From positions 248,001 to 312,000 of the forward strand of contig NIOB01000004.1 of NCBI GenBank assembly GCA_002189105.1: DNA of 64,000 nt, given 5' to 3'. Within the stretch, counting starts at the first letter, position 1, and every line of letters starts with the position of its first letter. This document shows positions 9,320 to 18,767 of this stretch, one piece after another. Made by a program: the position numbers and the translations under genes. Under the pieces are notes generated by a model, which did not search any database, was not told the DNA's origin, and saw only the letters and a program-made list of their open reading frames with translations. This stretch comes from Saccharibacillus soli (lineage in GTDB: Bacteria > Bacillota > Bacilli > Paenibacillales > Paenibacillaceae).

Positions 9320-10792
9320 ATGTCCACAATGGCGACGACGAGAAGGTTGAAGAACTATATCGGTGGCAAATGGGTAGAAAGCCGGACGACACAATATGAA
9401 GACGTTTACAACCCGGCCACCAAGGAATTGATCTGTCAGGTTCCTTTGTCCACCCGTGAAGATCTCGAACATGCAGCGGAAGTGGCGCAGGCGGCATTTG
9501 AGAAGTGGAAGAAGGTCGCCGTTCCCAGACGTGCACGCATCCTGTTTAACTATCAGCAGCTGCTGACCAAGCATAAGGACGAATTGGCGCGGCTCATTAC
9601 CATCGAGAATGGAAAGAGTCTGAGCGAGGCTTCCGGTGAAGTCCAGCGCGGCATCGAGAATGTGGAGTTTGCTGCGGGAACCCCTTCGCTGATGATGGGA
9701 GATTCGCTGGCTTCGATCGCAACCGACGTGGAAGCGACCAACTATCGGTATCCGATCGGTGTGGTGGGCGGAATCGCTCCATTTAACTTCCCGATGATGG
9801 TACCCTGCTGGATGTTCCCGATGGCGATCTCGCTCGGCAATGCGTTTATCCTCAAGCCCTCGGAGCGCACGCCGCTGCTGACGGAGAGGCTGGCGGAGCT
9901 GTTCACGGAAGCCGGCCTGCCGGATGGGGTGTTCAATATCGTGTATGGCGCACATGATGTGGTGAACGGCATTCTGGATCATCCGCAGATCAAAGCCATC
10001 TCGTTTGTCGGCTCCAAGCCGGTCGGCGAATACGTCTACAAGCGAGGCAGCGAGAACCTCAAGCGGGTACAGGCACTGACCGGAGCGAAGAACCATACGA
10101 TCGTGCTCAATGACGCTAATCTGGAAGATACGTTGACCAATGTGGTCTCGGCGGCTTTCGGTTCGGCGGGTGAGCGCTGCATGGCCTGTGCGGTGGTGAC
10201 GGTGGAGGAAGGCATTGCGGATGAATTTATCGCCAAGCTCAAAGAAAAGACGCTGGGCGTGAAGATGGGCAATGGGCTGGATGACGGTGTGTTCCTCGGC
10301 CCGGTCATTCGGGAAGAGAACAAGAAGCGGACATTGTCCTATATTGAAAAAGGCATTGAAGAAGGCGCAGCGCTGCTTACGGATGGACGCGAGCGGATGT
10401 CCGAGGACGGTTATTTTATTGGCCCGACCATCTTTGAAGGGGTAACGCCGGAGATGACGATCTGGAAGGACGAGATCTTCGCTCCCGTTCTGTCGGTCAT
10501 TCGGGTCAAGAACCTCAAGGAAGCGGTGGAGATCGCCAATCAGTCGGAATTCGCCAATGGAGCCTGCTTGTTCACCGGCAATGCCCATGCGGTTCGTTAT
10601 TTCCGTGAGAACATTGACGCAGGCATGCTGGGAATCAATCTGGGTGTTCCCGCGCCGATGGCCTTCTTCCCGTTCTCGGGCTGGAAATCTTCGTTCTATG
10701 GGACTCTTCATGCGAACGGCAAGGACAGTGTGGACTTCTATACGCGCAAAAAAGTCGTCACGGCGCGTTATACGGAACCGACGTTTGAATAG
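9320..10792 (+). CDS. iolA: Malonate-semialdehyde / methylmalonate-semialdehyde dehydrogenase (CoA-acylating)
   Basis: The 490-residue aldehyde dehydrogenase superfamily member has the landmarks of the MmsA/IolA branch: APFNFP (Asn156), the NAD-binding [10 protein letters not shown], and the catalytic Cys287 in [10 protein letters not shown]. IolA converts malonic semialdehyde, the end product of inositol breakdown, to acetyl-CoA and CO2. GAGAGGAGA precedes the ATG by about 8 bases. It is the first gene of iolA-B-C-D-J, behind an IolR-type operator. iolB begins 11 bases after its stop, with the iolB ribosome site overlapping the iolA stop codon. Confidence 0.95.
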   Translation: MSTMATTRRLKNYIGGKWVESRTTQYEDVYNPATKELICQVPLSTREDLEHAAEVAQAAFEKWKKVAVPRRARILFNYQQLLTKHKDELARLITIENGKSLSEASGEVQRGIENVEFAAGTPSLMMGDSLASIATDVEATNYRYPIGVVGGIAPFNFPMMVPCWMFPMAISLGNAFILKPSERTPLLTERLAELFTEAGLPDGVFNIVYGAHDVVNGILDHPQIKAISFVGSKPVGEYVYKRGSENLKRVQALTGAKNHTIVLNDANLEDTLTNVVSAAFGSAGERCMACAVVTVEEGIADEFIAKLKEKTLGVKMGNGLDDGVFLGPVIREENKKRTLSYIEKGIEEGAALLTDGRERMSEDGYFIGPTIFEGVTPEMTIWKDEIFAPVLSVIRVKNLKEAVEIANQSEFANGACLFTGNAHAVRYFRENIDAGMLGINLGVPAPMAFFPFSGWKSSFYGTLHANGKDSVDFYTRKKVVTARYTEPTFE

Positions 10793-10803
10793 GAGGAATG
10801 GAT

Positions 10804-11625
10804 GTGGTAAGCCATTTGCAGCGTAAACCGCTGAACAAACAGTGGGGCAAAATCAAAGTCATTCAAGAAGTGTTAAGAGAAGATTCGGGATTAAAATACG
10901 TGCAGTTCCGGCTGATGGAGATGGAGCCGGGAAGCCAGTTTGAAGAAGAACTGGACCGCGATGAATGCTGCATCGTGGCGATGACCGGACGCATTACGGT
11001 AAGCGAAGATGAGCAGGTTTTTGAGAATATTGGAACCCGCGAGAGCGTGTTTGAACGCAAGCCAACGGACAGCGTGTTCGTCGCCGGCGGCGGAAACACG
11101 TTCCTCATCACGGCGGTAACCCGAGCACGCGTCGCGCTCTGCTACGCGCCGGCGCTGAGGCCGCTGCCGACCAGGCTGCTTGCCGCGAAGGACATCCAGC
11201 CCGAGCAGCGGGGCAAATATCACAACCAGCGGGTGGTGCACAACATCCTGCCGGATTCCGATCCTTCGGCCAGCAGTCTGCTGGTGGTGGAAGTCTATAC
11301 GGAGAGCGGCAACTTCTCCAGCTATCCGCCGCATAAGCATGACCAAGACAATCTGCCGGAGGAATCCTTCCTGGAAGAAACGTATTACCATGAGATCGAT
11401 CCGCAGCAGGGCTTTGTCTTCCAGCGGGTCTACACGGATGATCGCAGCCTGGATGAGACGATGGCTGTCGAACACGGCGACGTCGTGATTGTGCCAGCCG
11501 GTTATCATCCCGTGGGTGTGCCGGACGGGTATGCTTCTTATTATCTGAATGTGATGGCAGGACCCAAGCGGATCTGGAAGTTCCATAACGATCCGGCGCA
11601 TGAATGGATCATCAACCGTCCATGA
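10804..11625 (+). CDS. iolB: 5-Deoxy-glucuronate isomerase
   Basis: The 273-residue protein has the bicupin fold of IolB. Recognised blocks are FENIGTRESVFERKPTDSV, HNILPDSDPSASSLLVVEVY, SSYPPHKHDQDNLPEESFLE (metal-site His and Glu) and VPAGYHPVGVPDGY. IolB isomerises 5-deoxy-glucuronate to 5-dehydro-2-deoxy-gluconate. An ATG at 10798 is in frame but lies only one base after AGGAGG; the GTG at 10804 is 7 bases downstream of it and is the better start. The neighbours iolA and iolC fix its role in the pathway. Confidence 0.93.
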   Translation: MVSHLQRKPLNKQWGKIKVIQEVLREDSGLKYVQFRLMEMEPGSQFEEELDRDECCIVAMTGRITVSEDEQVFENIGTRESVFERKPTDSVFVAGGGNTFLITAVTRARVALCYAPALRPLPTRLLAAKDIQPEQRGKYHNQRVVHNILPDSDPSASSLLVVEVYTESGNFSSYPPHKHDQDNLPEESFLEETYYHEIDPQQGFVFQRVYTDDRSLDETMAVEHGDVVIVPAGYHPVGVPDGYASYYLNVMAGPKRIWKFHNDPAHEWIINRP

Positions 11626-11689
11626 TCGAATCCGCAGGGCGCGGCTGCCGCGCCCGTCATCTCCAAGCCAAAAAAGGGGCCGTGAACAC

Positions 11690-12676
11690 ATGCACAACGC
11701 AGCAAATCATCGGCAGTTCGACCTGATCGCCATCGGACGTGCCTGCATCGACCTGAACGCCGTGGAATACAATCGACCGATGGAAGAGACGATGACCTTC
11801 TCCAAATACGTAGGCGGCTCTCCCGCCAATATTGCCATTGGTTCGGCAAGGTTGGGCTTACAAGTCGGCTTCATCGGCAAGCTTGCCGACGATCAACATG
11901 GACGATTCATCCGCGATTATATGGAGAAGTCCGGCGTCGATATGTCGCATACGGTGATCGACCGTGAAGGGCATAAGACCGGCCTGGCCTTTACCGAGAT
12001 CAAGAGCCCTGAAGAATGCAGCATCCTGATGTACCGTGACGAGGTGGCCGATCTGTATCTGCGCCCGGATGAAGTGCAGGAGGATTATATTCAGCAGGCC
12101 GGAATCCTGCTGGTCTCCGGAACGGCGCTTGCGCAGAGCCCTTCGCGCGAAGCGGCGCTGCGAGCGGTCGAGCTGGCGAAGAAGAACGGGGTCAAGATCG
12201 TCTTCGAGCTGGACTACCGCCCGTACACCTGGGCTTCGCCGGAAGAAACAGCCGTCTACTATTCGCTGGTAGCGCAGCAGTCCGACATCGTAATGGGCAC
12301 ACGGGACGAATATGACATTATGGAGCAGGTCGAGGCGGGCGCCAACGAGCAGACAACCGAGCTGCTGTTCCGTCATTCGCCGCAGGTTGTCATCATCAAG
12401 CATGGCGTTCAAGGCTCCTACGCCTATACCCGCGAGGGGCAGACCTTCCGCGCTCAGGCGTATAAGACGCAGGTGCTCAAGACCTTCGGTGCGGGGGATT
12501 CGTATGCTTCCGCCTTCCTGTATGCCTATATCAGCGGCAAGGATCTGGAGACAGCGCTCAAATATGGCAGTGCATCTGCTTCGATCGTGGTCAGCCGTCA
12601 CAGTTCTTCCGATGCCATGCCGCGTGTGGAAGAGATTGAAGCATTGATCGACAGTCAGTCCGTTCTGAATTCCTGA
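11690..12676 (+). CDS. iolC: 5-Dehydro-2-deoxygluconokinase (PfkB/ribokinase family)
   Basis: The 328-residue sugar kinase has the first PfkB signature (GGSPANIAIGSARLG) and the C-terminal one (TFGAGDSYASAFLYAY, whose Asp is the catalytic base). The start region FDLIAIGRACIDLNAVEYNRP is typical of IolC. It phosphorylates 5-dehydro-2-deoxy-gluconate; the product is both the aldolase substrate and the known inducer of IolR in Bacillus. The frame is open from 11600, but AAAGGGG about 11 bases before the ATG at 11690 and homology support that start. The 64-base iolB-iolC gap has no terminator. The 187 bases after it contain a long inverted repeat. Confidence 0.92.
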   Translation: MHNAANHRQFDLIAIGRACIDLNAVEYNRPMEETMTFSKYVGGSPANIAIGSARLGLQVGFIGKLADDQHGRFIRDYMEKSGVDMSHTVIDREGHKTGLAFTEIKSPEECSILMYRDEVADLYLRPDEVQEDYIQQAGILLVSGTALAQSPSREAALRAVELAKKNGVKIVFELDYRPYTWASPEETAVYYSLVAQQSDIVMGTRDEYDIMEQVEAGANEQTTELLFRHSPQVVIIKHGVQGSYAYTREGQTFRAQAYKTQVLKTFGAGDSYASAFLYAYISGKDLETALKYGSASASIVVSRHSSSDAMPRVEEIEALIDSQSVLNS

Positions 12677-12685
12677 ACCGCGTAA

Positions 12686-12838
12686 CAGACGAAGTTCAAG
12701 GGTCGCAGCCGCGAGCCTAGTACTCTGTACCAAGTGAAGGTAAGGTTACGCTCGTCCGAAACGCCCTAGACCCGTGCGCGTTTCGGCCAAACGTAAGCCC
12801 ACTATTTAATGTGATACAGCGTACTAGGGCTTCGTCTG
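12686..12838. repeat. Long imperfect inverted repeat between iolC and iolD
   Basis: Outer arms CAGACGAAG (12686-12694) and CTTCGTCTG (12830-12838) match perfectly. Inside them, GCCTAGTAC...CTGTA (12715-12729) pairs with TACAG..GTACTAGGGC (12815-12830). Inner arms CCGAAACG (12756-12763) and CGTTTCGG (12779-12786) close a 15-base loop. The left arm carries an unpaired insert at 12695-12714. There is no T-run, so this is not a simple terminator. It could be an RNA-processing or attenuation structure within the iol mRNA, or a decayed miniature mobile element. Confidence 0.6.
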
Positions 12839-12863
12839 ATTTCAAGTAAAGGTGGAAGGTTAG

Positions 12864-14777
12864 ATGGGGGATACGATTCGATTGACCACGGCTCAGGCGC
12901 TGATTAAGTTCCTGAACCAGCAGTATATTGCGGTAGACGGCGTGGAGACGCCCTTTGTGGAAGGAATCTTTACGGTGTTTGGTCACGGCAACGTTCTGGG
13001 TATTGGGCAGGCGCTGGAACAGGACCCTGGACATCTGAAGGTCTATCCGGGCAAAAATGAACAGGGCATGGCGCATGCCGCCATCGCCTACGCGAAGGAG
13101 AAGCTGCGCCGCAAGATCTTCGCGGTTACGGCTTCATCCGGTCCGGGTTCGGCAAATATGGTTACGGCGGCGGCGACGGCACTGGCGAATAATCTGCCGG
13201 TTCTGCTGCTTCCTGCCGATACCTTTGCCAGCCGGCAGCCGGACCCGGTGCTTCAGCAGTTTGAGCAGGAATACAGCTTCGCCGTTACCACCAACGATGC
13301 GTTGAAACCTGTATCCCGTTACTGGGATCGGATTACCCGGCCTGAGCAGCTGATGAGCAGTCTGCTGCGAGCTTTTGAAGTCTTGACCGATCCGGCACGC
13401 AGCGGCCCGGTCACGCTGTGCATCTGTCAGGATACCGAAGGTGAGGCTTTCGATTACGATGCCGGATTTTTCCGTAAGCGTGTTCATTACATGGATCGCC
13501 TACAGCCGAGTGATCGGGAACTGGAAGCGGCGGAGGCGCTGATTCGTGCCAGCCGCAGACCGGTGCTGCTGGTTGGCGGCGGCGCCAAATATTCGGGCGC
13601 CCGCGAGGAATTAATCGCCTGGTCGGAAGCCTGCAATCTGCCGCTGGTGGAGACGCATGCCGGGAAATCGACGGTGGAGTGTACCTTTGCCAATCACCTG
13701 GGCGGAACCGGGGTGCTGGGCACTTCGGCTGCCAACGCCGCTGTGCGTGAAGCCGATCTGATTATCGGGATCGGTACACGGTATACCGACTTCACCACGG
13801 CATCGAAGACGGCGTTCGACGTGGAACAGGCGCGTTTCCTGAATATCAATGTCAGTCGCATGCAGACCTACAAGCTGGAGGGAGTGCCGGTCGTAGCTGA
13901 TGCCAAGCTGGCGATTGCCGCCCTGCACAGCCGTCTGAGTGATTATCAGAGTGAATATGGCTCACGCATTGCGGAGCTGCGAAGCGAATGGGACGGTGAA
14001 CGCACGCGTCTGGGTGAGGTGAACTTCGAGCGATCCGGCTTCGAGCCGGAGATCGAAGGTCAGTTCTCGCAGGAGATGCTGAATGACTACGCCGATGCCC
14101 TGCATACGGAACTGCCGCAGACGGCTGCTGTCATTGCCATCAACGAAGCGATCGACAAGGATTCCATCATGATCTCGTCTGCGGGCTCACTGCCGGGTGA
14201 TCTTCAGCGCCTGTGGAACGCGGAAGTCCCGAACACCTACCATCTGGAATATGGATATTCCTGCATGGGCTATGAGGTTGCGGGAGCGTTGGGGATTCGC
14301 CTGGCTCATCCGGAGCGCGAAGTCTACAGCCTGGTTGGTGACGGCAGCTTCCTGATGCTCCATTCCGAGCTGGTGACAGCCCTTCAGACGGGCAGCAAGA
14401 TTAATGTGATGCTGTTCGACAACTCGGGATTCGGCTGTATCAATAACTTGCAGATGGAGAATGGCGGCGGCAGCTTCCACTGCGAATTCCGCGATCATCA
14501 AGGTCAGATCATGAATATTGATTATGCCAAGATTGCCGAGGCTTATGGCGCCAAGGTCTACCGCGCCAACACGGTCGCCGAGATCCAAGCCGCCATTGCT
14601 GATGCGAAGCAGCAGTCCGTATCCACATTGATCGAGATGAAAGTTCTGCCAAAGACCATGTCCCATGGCTACGATAGCTGGTGGAACGTTGGCGTTGCGG
14701 AAGTCTCCGAGAACGAAGGCGTGCGTCAAGCCCATCTGCGCCGCATGGAGAAGCTGCGGTCGGCCAAGCAGTATTAG
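12864..14777 (+). CDS. iolD: 3D-(3,5/4)-trihydroxycyclohexane-1,2-dione acylhydrolase
   Basis: The 637-residue thiamine-diphosphate enzyme follows the acetolactate-synthase plan. An N-terminal PYR domain (GIFTVFGHGNVLGIG, with KNEQGMAHAAIAYAK carrying the activating Glu) is followed by a central domain (LLVGGGAKYSG) and a C-terminal PP domain with the ThDP motif GDGSFLMLHSEL...FDNSGFGCINN. IolD hydrolytically opens the dione ring to 5-deoxy-glucuronate. AAAGGTGG lies about 10 bases before the ATG. It sits 187 bases after iolC, the largest gap in the operon, and 20 bases before iolJ. Confidence 0.95.
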   Translation: MGDTIRLTTAQALIKFLNQQYIAVDGVETPFVEGIFTVFGHGNVLGIGQALEQDPGHLKVYPGKNEQGMAHAAIAYAKEKLRRKIFAVTASSGPGSANMVTAAATALANNLPVLLLPADTFASRQPDPVLQQFEQEYSFAVTTNDALKPVSRYWDRITRPEQLMSSLLRAFEVLTDPARSGPVTLCICQDTEGEAFDYDAGFFRKRVHYMDRLQPSDRELEAAEALIRASRRPVLLVGGGAKYSGAREELIAWSEACNLPLVETHAGKSTVECTFANHLGGTGVLGTSAANAAVREADLIIGIGTRYTDFTTASKTAFDVEQARFLNINVSRMQTYKLEGVPVVADAKLAIAALHSRLSDYQSEYGSRIAELRSEWDGERTRLGEVNFERSGFEPEIEGQFSQEMLNDYADALHTELPQTAAVIAINEAIDKDSIMISSAGSLPGDLQRLWNAEVPNTYHLEYGYSCMGYEVAGALGIRLAHPEREVYSLVGDGSFLMLHSELVTALQTGSKINVMLFDNSGFGCINNLQMENGGGSFHCEFRDHQGQIMNIDYAKIAEAYGAKVYRANTVAEIQAAIADAKQQSVSTLIEMKVLPKTMSHGYDSWWNVGVAEVSENEGVRQAHLRRMEKLRSAKQY

Positions 14778-14797
14778 AAGAAAGGGAGGTGCGGAGC

Positions 14798-15685
14798 ATG
14801 ACACTGGTGTCCATGAAAGAGATGCTGCGGCGGGCGAAGCAGGAGCAGTATGCCGTGGGGCAGTTCAACGTCAACGGATTGTCCTGGGTACATGCGATTC
14901 TGGATGCAGCGCAGGAGGAAGACTCCCCGGTGATTGTCGCCGCATCGGATCGCCTGATTGATTATCTGGGCGGGTATCGCTTTGTGGCGACGCTTGTTCG
15001 TACGTTGGTTGAGGAGAAAGGCATCTCGGTTCCGGTCGCGCTCCATCTGGATCATGGCAAGACGGTGAACAGCTGTCTGCAAGCGGTGGATGCCGGATTC
15101 ACATCTGTCATGTACGATGGCTCTCATGACCCGATCGATCGGAACATCGAGGATACTCGTACAGTCGTGGATTATGCGGCTGTGCATGGCGTTTCGGTAG
15201 AGGCGGAAGTGGGCACGGTCGGCGGCATGGAAGACGGTCTGATCGGCGGGATTCGTTATGCCGATCTGGGTGAATGTGTCCGCATGGTCGAGGAGACAGG
15301 GATTGATGCCCTGGCGGCTGCACTTGGTTCTGTACATGGCAAGTATCTGGGTGAACCCAAGCTGGGGTTCACCGAGATGGAAGCCATCTCGCAGGCTGTC
15401 GGCGTTCCGCTGGTGCTGCATGGAGCATCGGGAATCCCTACGAATCAGCTGCGGCGGGCTATTGAGCTGGGTCACGCCAAGATCAATATCAATACGGAAT
15501 GTGTGACGGTATGGAGCGAACAGCTGCGCCTTACGTTGGCGGAAGATCTGGAGACGACCGAACCGCGCAAGATCTTGACGCCAAGCCGCGATGCCATTCG
15601 TGAATCGGTCATTGCGAAGATGCGGGAATTTGGTTCCAGCGGTCGCGCTTCCGGCTCCGTGCAGGGTGTAGGAACGATTGCGTGA
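14798..15685 (+). CDS. iolJ: 6-Phospho-5-dehydro-2-deoxy-D-gluconate aldolase (class II)
   Basis: The 295-residue zinc-dependent aldolase of the fructose-bisphosphate aldolase class II family has LHLDHGK (zinc histidine), VEAEVGTVGG, GSVHGKYLGEPKLGF, LHGASGIPTNQ and the phosphate-binding KININTE. In this operon it should cleave the iolC product into dihydroxyacetone phosphate and malonic semialdehyde. AAGGGAGG precedes the ATG at 14798; the longer upstream frame overlaps iolD and is not needed. As the last gene of iolABCDJ it is followed by a strong terminator. A glycolytic FBA paralogue could look similar; position decides for IolJ. Confidence 0.9.
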   Translation: MTLVSMKEMLRRAKQEQYAVGQFNVNGLSWVHAILDAAQEEDSPVIVAASDRLIDYLGGYRFVATLVRTLVEEKGISVPVALHLDHGKTVNSCLQAVDAGFTSVMYDGSHDPIDRNIEDTRTVVDYAAVHGVSVEAEVGTVGGMEDGLIGGIRYADLGECVRMVEETGIDALAAALGSVHGKYLGEPKLGFTEMEAISQAVGVPLVLHGASGIPTNQLRRAIELGHAKININTECVTVWSEQLRLTLAEDLETTEPRKILTPSRDAIRESVIAKMREFGSSGRASGSVQGVGTIA

Positions 15686-15717
15686 GCAGGGCACCTTCCA
15701 CCCATATGGCCAAATCC

Positions 15718-15757
15718 AAAAATCCCGGTGAAGAAGACCTCTTCATCGGGATTTTTA
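15718..15757. terminator. Bidirectional terminator ending the iolABCDJ operon
   Basis: AAATCCCGGTGAAGA pairs with TCTTCATCGGGATTT (one wobble) and is followed by a T-run; A residues on the other side allow use by the convergent regulator gene too. Confidence 0.85.
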
Positions 15758-15835
15758 TGTCGTTCATTCAATAGGTAACCGGATGGGCTGCGGAAGGTCA
15801 GGTCATGGGCAGATCGGATTACCATAGATCCGGAC

Positions 15836-16588
15836 TTAAGCGGTCACGACCTCGATCTGATGCTCGCGTGCGTACTGCATATACGCTTCGTTGGGCATCT
15901 GGTTGGTAATCAGATAATCAATGTCACTCAATGAGCAGTAGGTAGTCAGGGCGTATTTGTCGAATTTGCTGTCGTCGATCATCAGGAAGACGTTCAGACT
16001 CTTCTGAACTACCGTGCTCTTGAGATCGGTCTCCAGTGGGGAAGAGTTGGTCACGCCATTGGTGAGCGAGATGCCGGTGGAAGCGACAAAGGCCTTATTG
16101 ATATTATATTTTTTCAGCAGCTCGATACTCTGGAAGCCGACGAAGGAGTCCGTCTTGCGTTCAAACATGCCGCCGGTAGAGAAGAGGGTCAGTCCGGCAT
16201 ATGCCTTCGCCTGATGGATAAAATCAAAATTATTGGTTACTACCGTAACCTGTTTCTGACTAATATAGGGCAGAATCTCAAGCGTTGTCGTACCGGAATC
16301 AATAAAGATTACATCTCCGTCTTCCACAAAACGTGCAGCCAGACGTCCGATCTCCTGCTTTTTGGTCAAATTACGGTCTTTGCGTTCATCGAAGACGACC
16401 AGTGTGGAATGATTCACCGAGACGCCGCCGTAGACTTTACGCAGCAGACCCGAATCCACCAGTTCCTTTACATCGCGCCGGATGGTGTTCATCGACACGC
16501 CGAAATGTTCCACCAACTCTTCCAAAGAAACGGACTCATGCTCGAAAACGTATTCTTTAATTTGATTGATCCGCTGCGATTTAATCAT
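15836..16588 (-). CDS. DeoR/GlpR-family sugar regulator, IolR paralogue
   Basis: The 250-residue regulator has an N-terminal DeoR helix-turn-helix (VSLEELVEHFGVSMNTIRRDV) and a DeoRC phosphosugar-sensing domain (FIDSGTTTLEIL; NKAFVASTGISLTNGVTNSSP; DDSKFDKYALTTYC). It is clearly related to the iolR product at 8.3-9.0 kb but lacks the close IolR match. It converges on the iol operon and shares its bidirectional terminator. It may be a duplicated regulator of inositol or another carbohydrate; the sequence does not say which. TAGGAGA lies about 9 bases before the ATG. A single TTGATTA (16624-16630) upstream is too little to call an operator. Confidence 0.85.
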   Translation of the reverse strand: MIKSQRINQIKEYVFEHESVSLEELVEHFGVSMNTIRRDVKELVDSGLLRKVYGGVSVNHSTLVVFDERKDRNLTKKQEIGRLAARFVEDGDVIFIDSGTTTLEILPYISQKQVTVVTNNFDFIHQAKAYAGLTLFSTGGMFERKTDSFVGFQSIELLKKYNINKAFVASTGISLTNGVTNSSPLETDLKSTVVQKSLNVFLMIDDSKFDKYALTTYCSLSDIDYLITNQMPNEAYMQYAREHQIEVVTA

Positions 16589-16879
16589 TTATAAGTTCTC
16601 CTAAGCCAGGAATTTGTGAGATGTTGATTAACTTCAATCTCCTTTATTTTATACGTAAACCCAGAAATACAAAAGGCAATTCCAGAAAAAAGATTCAGTT
16701 CTTATCGAAAAAAACAAAAAAGACAGGGTTATGTTTAGCAACTTTTGAGCAAGTATATGCGTTCAACGAAAGGAGACTTTGCTTGGCTGCTTCTTTTTTT
16801 GTCATAATGAGACGTGCCATAATTACCGGATTCTTCGTAGAGGAGATCCGACCCAAATTGGATTGAAGAGGGAGCCTGC

Positions 16880-17908
16880 ATGTATATTTATAACAACCCT
16901 TCAGGGGAAGCTTATGATCGCTTGATCGATTATGCCATGGAGGTCTGCGAGACGTTCTCACTGATGGACACGCGTCTGCCGGAAGGCGCAGATTATGACT
17001 TTGCGCCTTACTTCCCGCTGCGCATCGTAGAGGAACTGAAGCCTTATCAGGTCGCGGAGAAATGGGTGCAATCCGGATTCAGTTCGGCCACGGAAAGTGT
17101 TTCTTATGACAACCCCGTCTACGTCTGGAAATGCTGCCGGGAAGCGGCTGAGATTCTCAAGACCTACACGGATCATCTGCAAGGTTGGATGGGTAAGGGG
17201 ATGGCGGAAGATTTATGTTTTCAAAAGGAAGACGGCAAAGATTGGCTTTGGACAGTAACCCATGAGAGTTATCGGGAGCTTCGGGTGACACAGGACGAGG
17301 CAGAGGCGCTGATGGAGCCTTTGCGCGGCGTCATGCTGGTGGACATAAAAAATCCGCCTTCGCCGGAGGAGCTGTTCGAGTTGGCTAAATATCATCAGTC
17401 CGATCGCCTGGCGCTTCAGGGTGTGGGAACGGCGAAGCTGGTGGAGCGCCTGCCCGAGATTCCTTCGCTGCGAAGTGTGGAATTGTTCGATGCGCATCTT
17501 GACATTCTTCCGGACGGCTTGTTTGCGCTGCCGAATCTGGAGGAACTCACCGTTTATGCGGGTAATCTGAGCGCCATTCCTGCCGCGATTGGTCAAGCGG
17601 TGAAGCTGCGTGCCCTGCATGTCGTCAACGCCTGCCATCCCGATCCGCACAGCGAACCGGAGTGGTCGGCTCCCTCGAAGGAGCAGCTGCGCATGAAGAC
17701 GCTGCCGCCGGAGATCGGGAAGCTGGAAAGTCTGGAATCGCTGAATATCGAATACAGTGGGCTTACCGAGCTGCCGGAAGAATTGGGGAATCTGCGTCAG
17801 CTGAAGTACCTCAGTCTGACGCACCATCTCATCGAGGGACAGCCGCTTATCCTGAAAAAACTGCGTCACGCCCGCAATATTACGTTTAAGCGAGACGGAT
17901 TTTTCTAA
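16880..17908 (+). CDS. Leucine-rich-repeat protein of unknown function
   Basis: The 342-residue cytoplasmic protein has no signal peptide. The N-terminal ~180 residues match no family I know and are rich in aromatic and acidic residues. From ~190 to the end there are leucine-rich repeats with the bacterial pattern (LPDGLFALPNLEELTVYAGNL; LPPEIGKLESLESLNIEY; LPEELGNLRQLKYLSLT). Such repeats usually bind proteins. GAGGGAG precedes the ATG. Two further uncharacterised genes follow on the same strand within 83 and 16 bases, so the three may be one unit. The partner is unknown. Confidence 0.75.
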   Translation: MYIYNNPSGEAYDRLIDYAMEVCETFSLMDTRLPEGADYDFAPYFPLRIVEELKPYQVAEKWVQSGFSSATESVSYDNPVYVWKCCREAAEILKTYTDHLQGWMGKGMAEDLCFQKEDGKDWLWTVTHESYRELRVTQDEAEALMEPLRGVMLVDIKNPPSPEELFELAKYHQSDRLALQGVGTAKLVERLPEIPSLRSVELFDAHLDILPDGLFALPNLEELTVYAGNLSAIPAAIGQAVKLRALHVVNACHPDPHSEPEWSAPSKEQLRMKTLPPEIGKLESLESLNIEYSGLTELPEELGNLRQLKYLSLTHHLIEGQPLILKKLRHARNITFKRDGFF

Positions 17909-17990
17909 AAAGCATAAAAGAATCGAATAACCAAGCCAGGGTGCGAGTTCGGTTATGGACAAGAATCATCCCGGCAAAGGAGTGTGTTCA

Positions 17991-18752
17991 ATGACCTTCT
18001 CGTTGTCTGATCTGCTGCATGGACGCTATCTAAGAACCCAGGAAGATCTCGCTGCCGAATATCGGGGTGCCCGTTATATCGGATGGACGCGGGAGACCGG
18101 TACGCTCTGGCTGAATGAACCCCGGATCTCGGGGGATTCGGTGGTCTGCACGGACCCTCTTCACCTGGAAGAACGGCTGATTGAAGAGAGCAGAGCCTAC
18201 CTGCGTGGATTCCAGGCTTCTGCATATAATCGCGGCGTCTATGCGTTTGGCTATCATGTCGATTCGGGCAGCGGCAAGATCTACCCGATTCTCAATGTGG
18301 AGGAGCGAGCGGACGAAGAGGATGCTAATCTGTACGCTTCCCGGACTGGCCAAGCCTCTATGGAAGAAAAGCTGCTGTCGCCTCGCTGGTACGGCAGCAA
18401 CGTCTATGGAATCTATCCCGTGCGGTTCAGCGAGGAATTTGATGAGCTGCTGGAGACGCGAATGACCTTGCAATCGGCCAACCGGGAACGTTACGAAAAT
18501 CAGTATGGCGGTTTCGTTCACCCCCGATCCTATCTGTTCGATGTCCGGATCTTCGATGAGCTGCTGAAGCCGCTGGCTTTCCGCGCCTTGCGGCGATTAC
18601 AGGAGGAAGGCACGCTGGAACGGCTAAACCGGACAGACGATTTTATGCTGTATTTCTTCGATCACGATGACGGGGCACAAGCTTTGGAGACGGTCATGCG
18701 GGAGCTGAATGGGGACGAGAAGTTTGAGCGTCTGTTTGCAGCGGGAAAATAA
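17991..18752 (+). CDS. Conserved-looking hypothetical protein, 253 residues
   Basis: Predicted soluble protein with no signal peptide, no membrane segment and no motif I recognise. It is rich in aromatic and acidic residues, with a well-spread composition typical of a folded domain (for example IYPVRFSEEFDELLETRM and FMLYFFDHDDG). The frame is open from 17955, but AAAGGAG at ~17976 is correctly placed for the ATG at 17991. The 176-residue gene begins 16 bases after its stop with its own strong ribosome site, so the two are probably cotranscribed. Confidence 0.7.
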   Translation: MTFSLSDLLHGRYLRTQEDLAAEYRGARYIGWTRETGTLWLNEPRISGDSVVCTDPLHLEERLIEESRAYLRGFQASAYNRGVYAFGYHVDSGSGKIYPILNVEERADEEDANLYASRTGQASMEEKLLSPRWYGSNVYGIYPVRFSEEFDELLETRMTLQSANRERYENQYGGFVHPRSYLFDVRIFDELLKPLAFRALRRLQEEGTLERLNRTDDFMLYFFDHDDGAQALETVMRELNGDEKFERLFAAGK

Positions 18753-18767
18753 AGGAGGAATGGCAGC

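Noticed and set aside
9278-10711. 477-codon minus-strand frame opposite iolA
   Set aside because: It mirrors the iolA gene, has no family match or ribosome site, and is rich in Arg and His as expected of an antisense frame.
16624-16630. Single TTGATTA upstream of the second DeoR gene as an IolR site
   Set aside because: There is no second copy at the 11-bp spacing seen at the true iol promoters.
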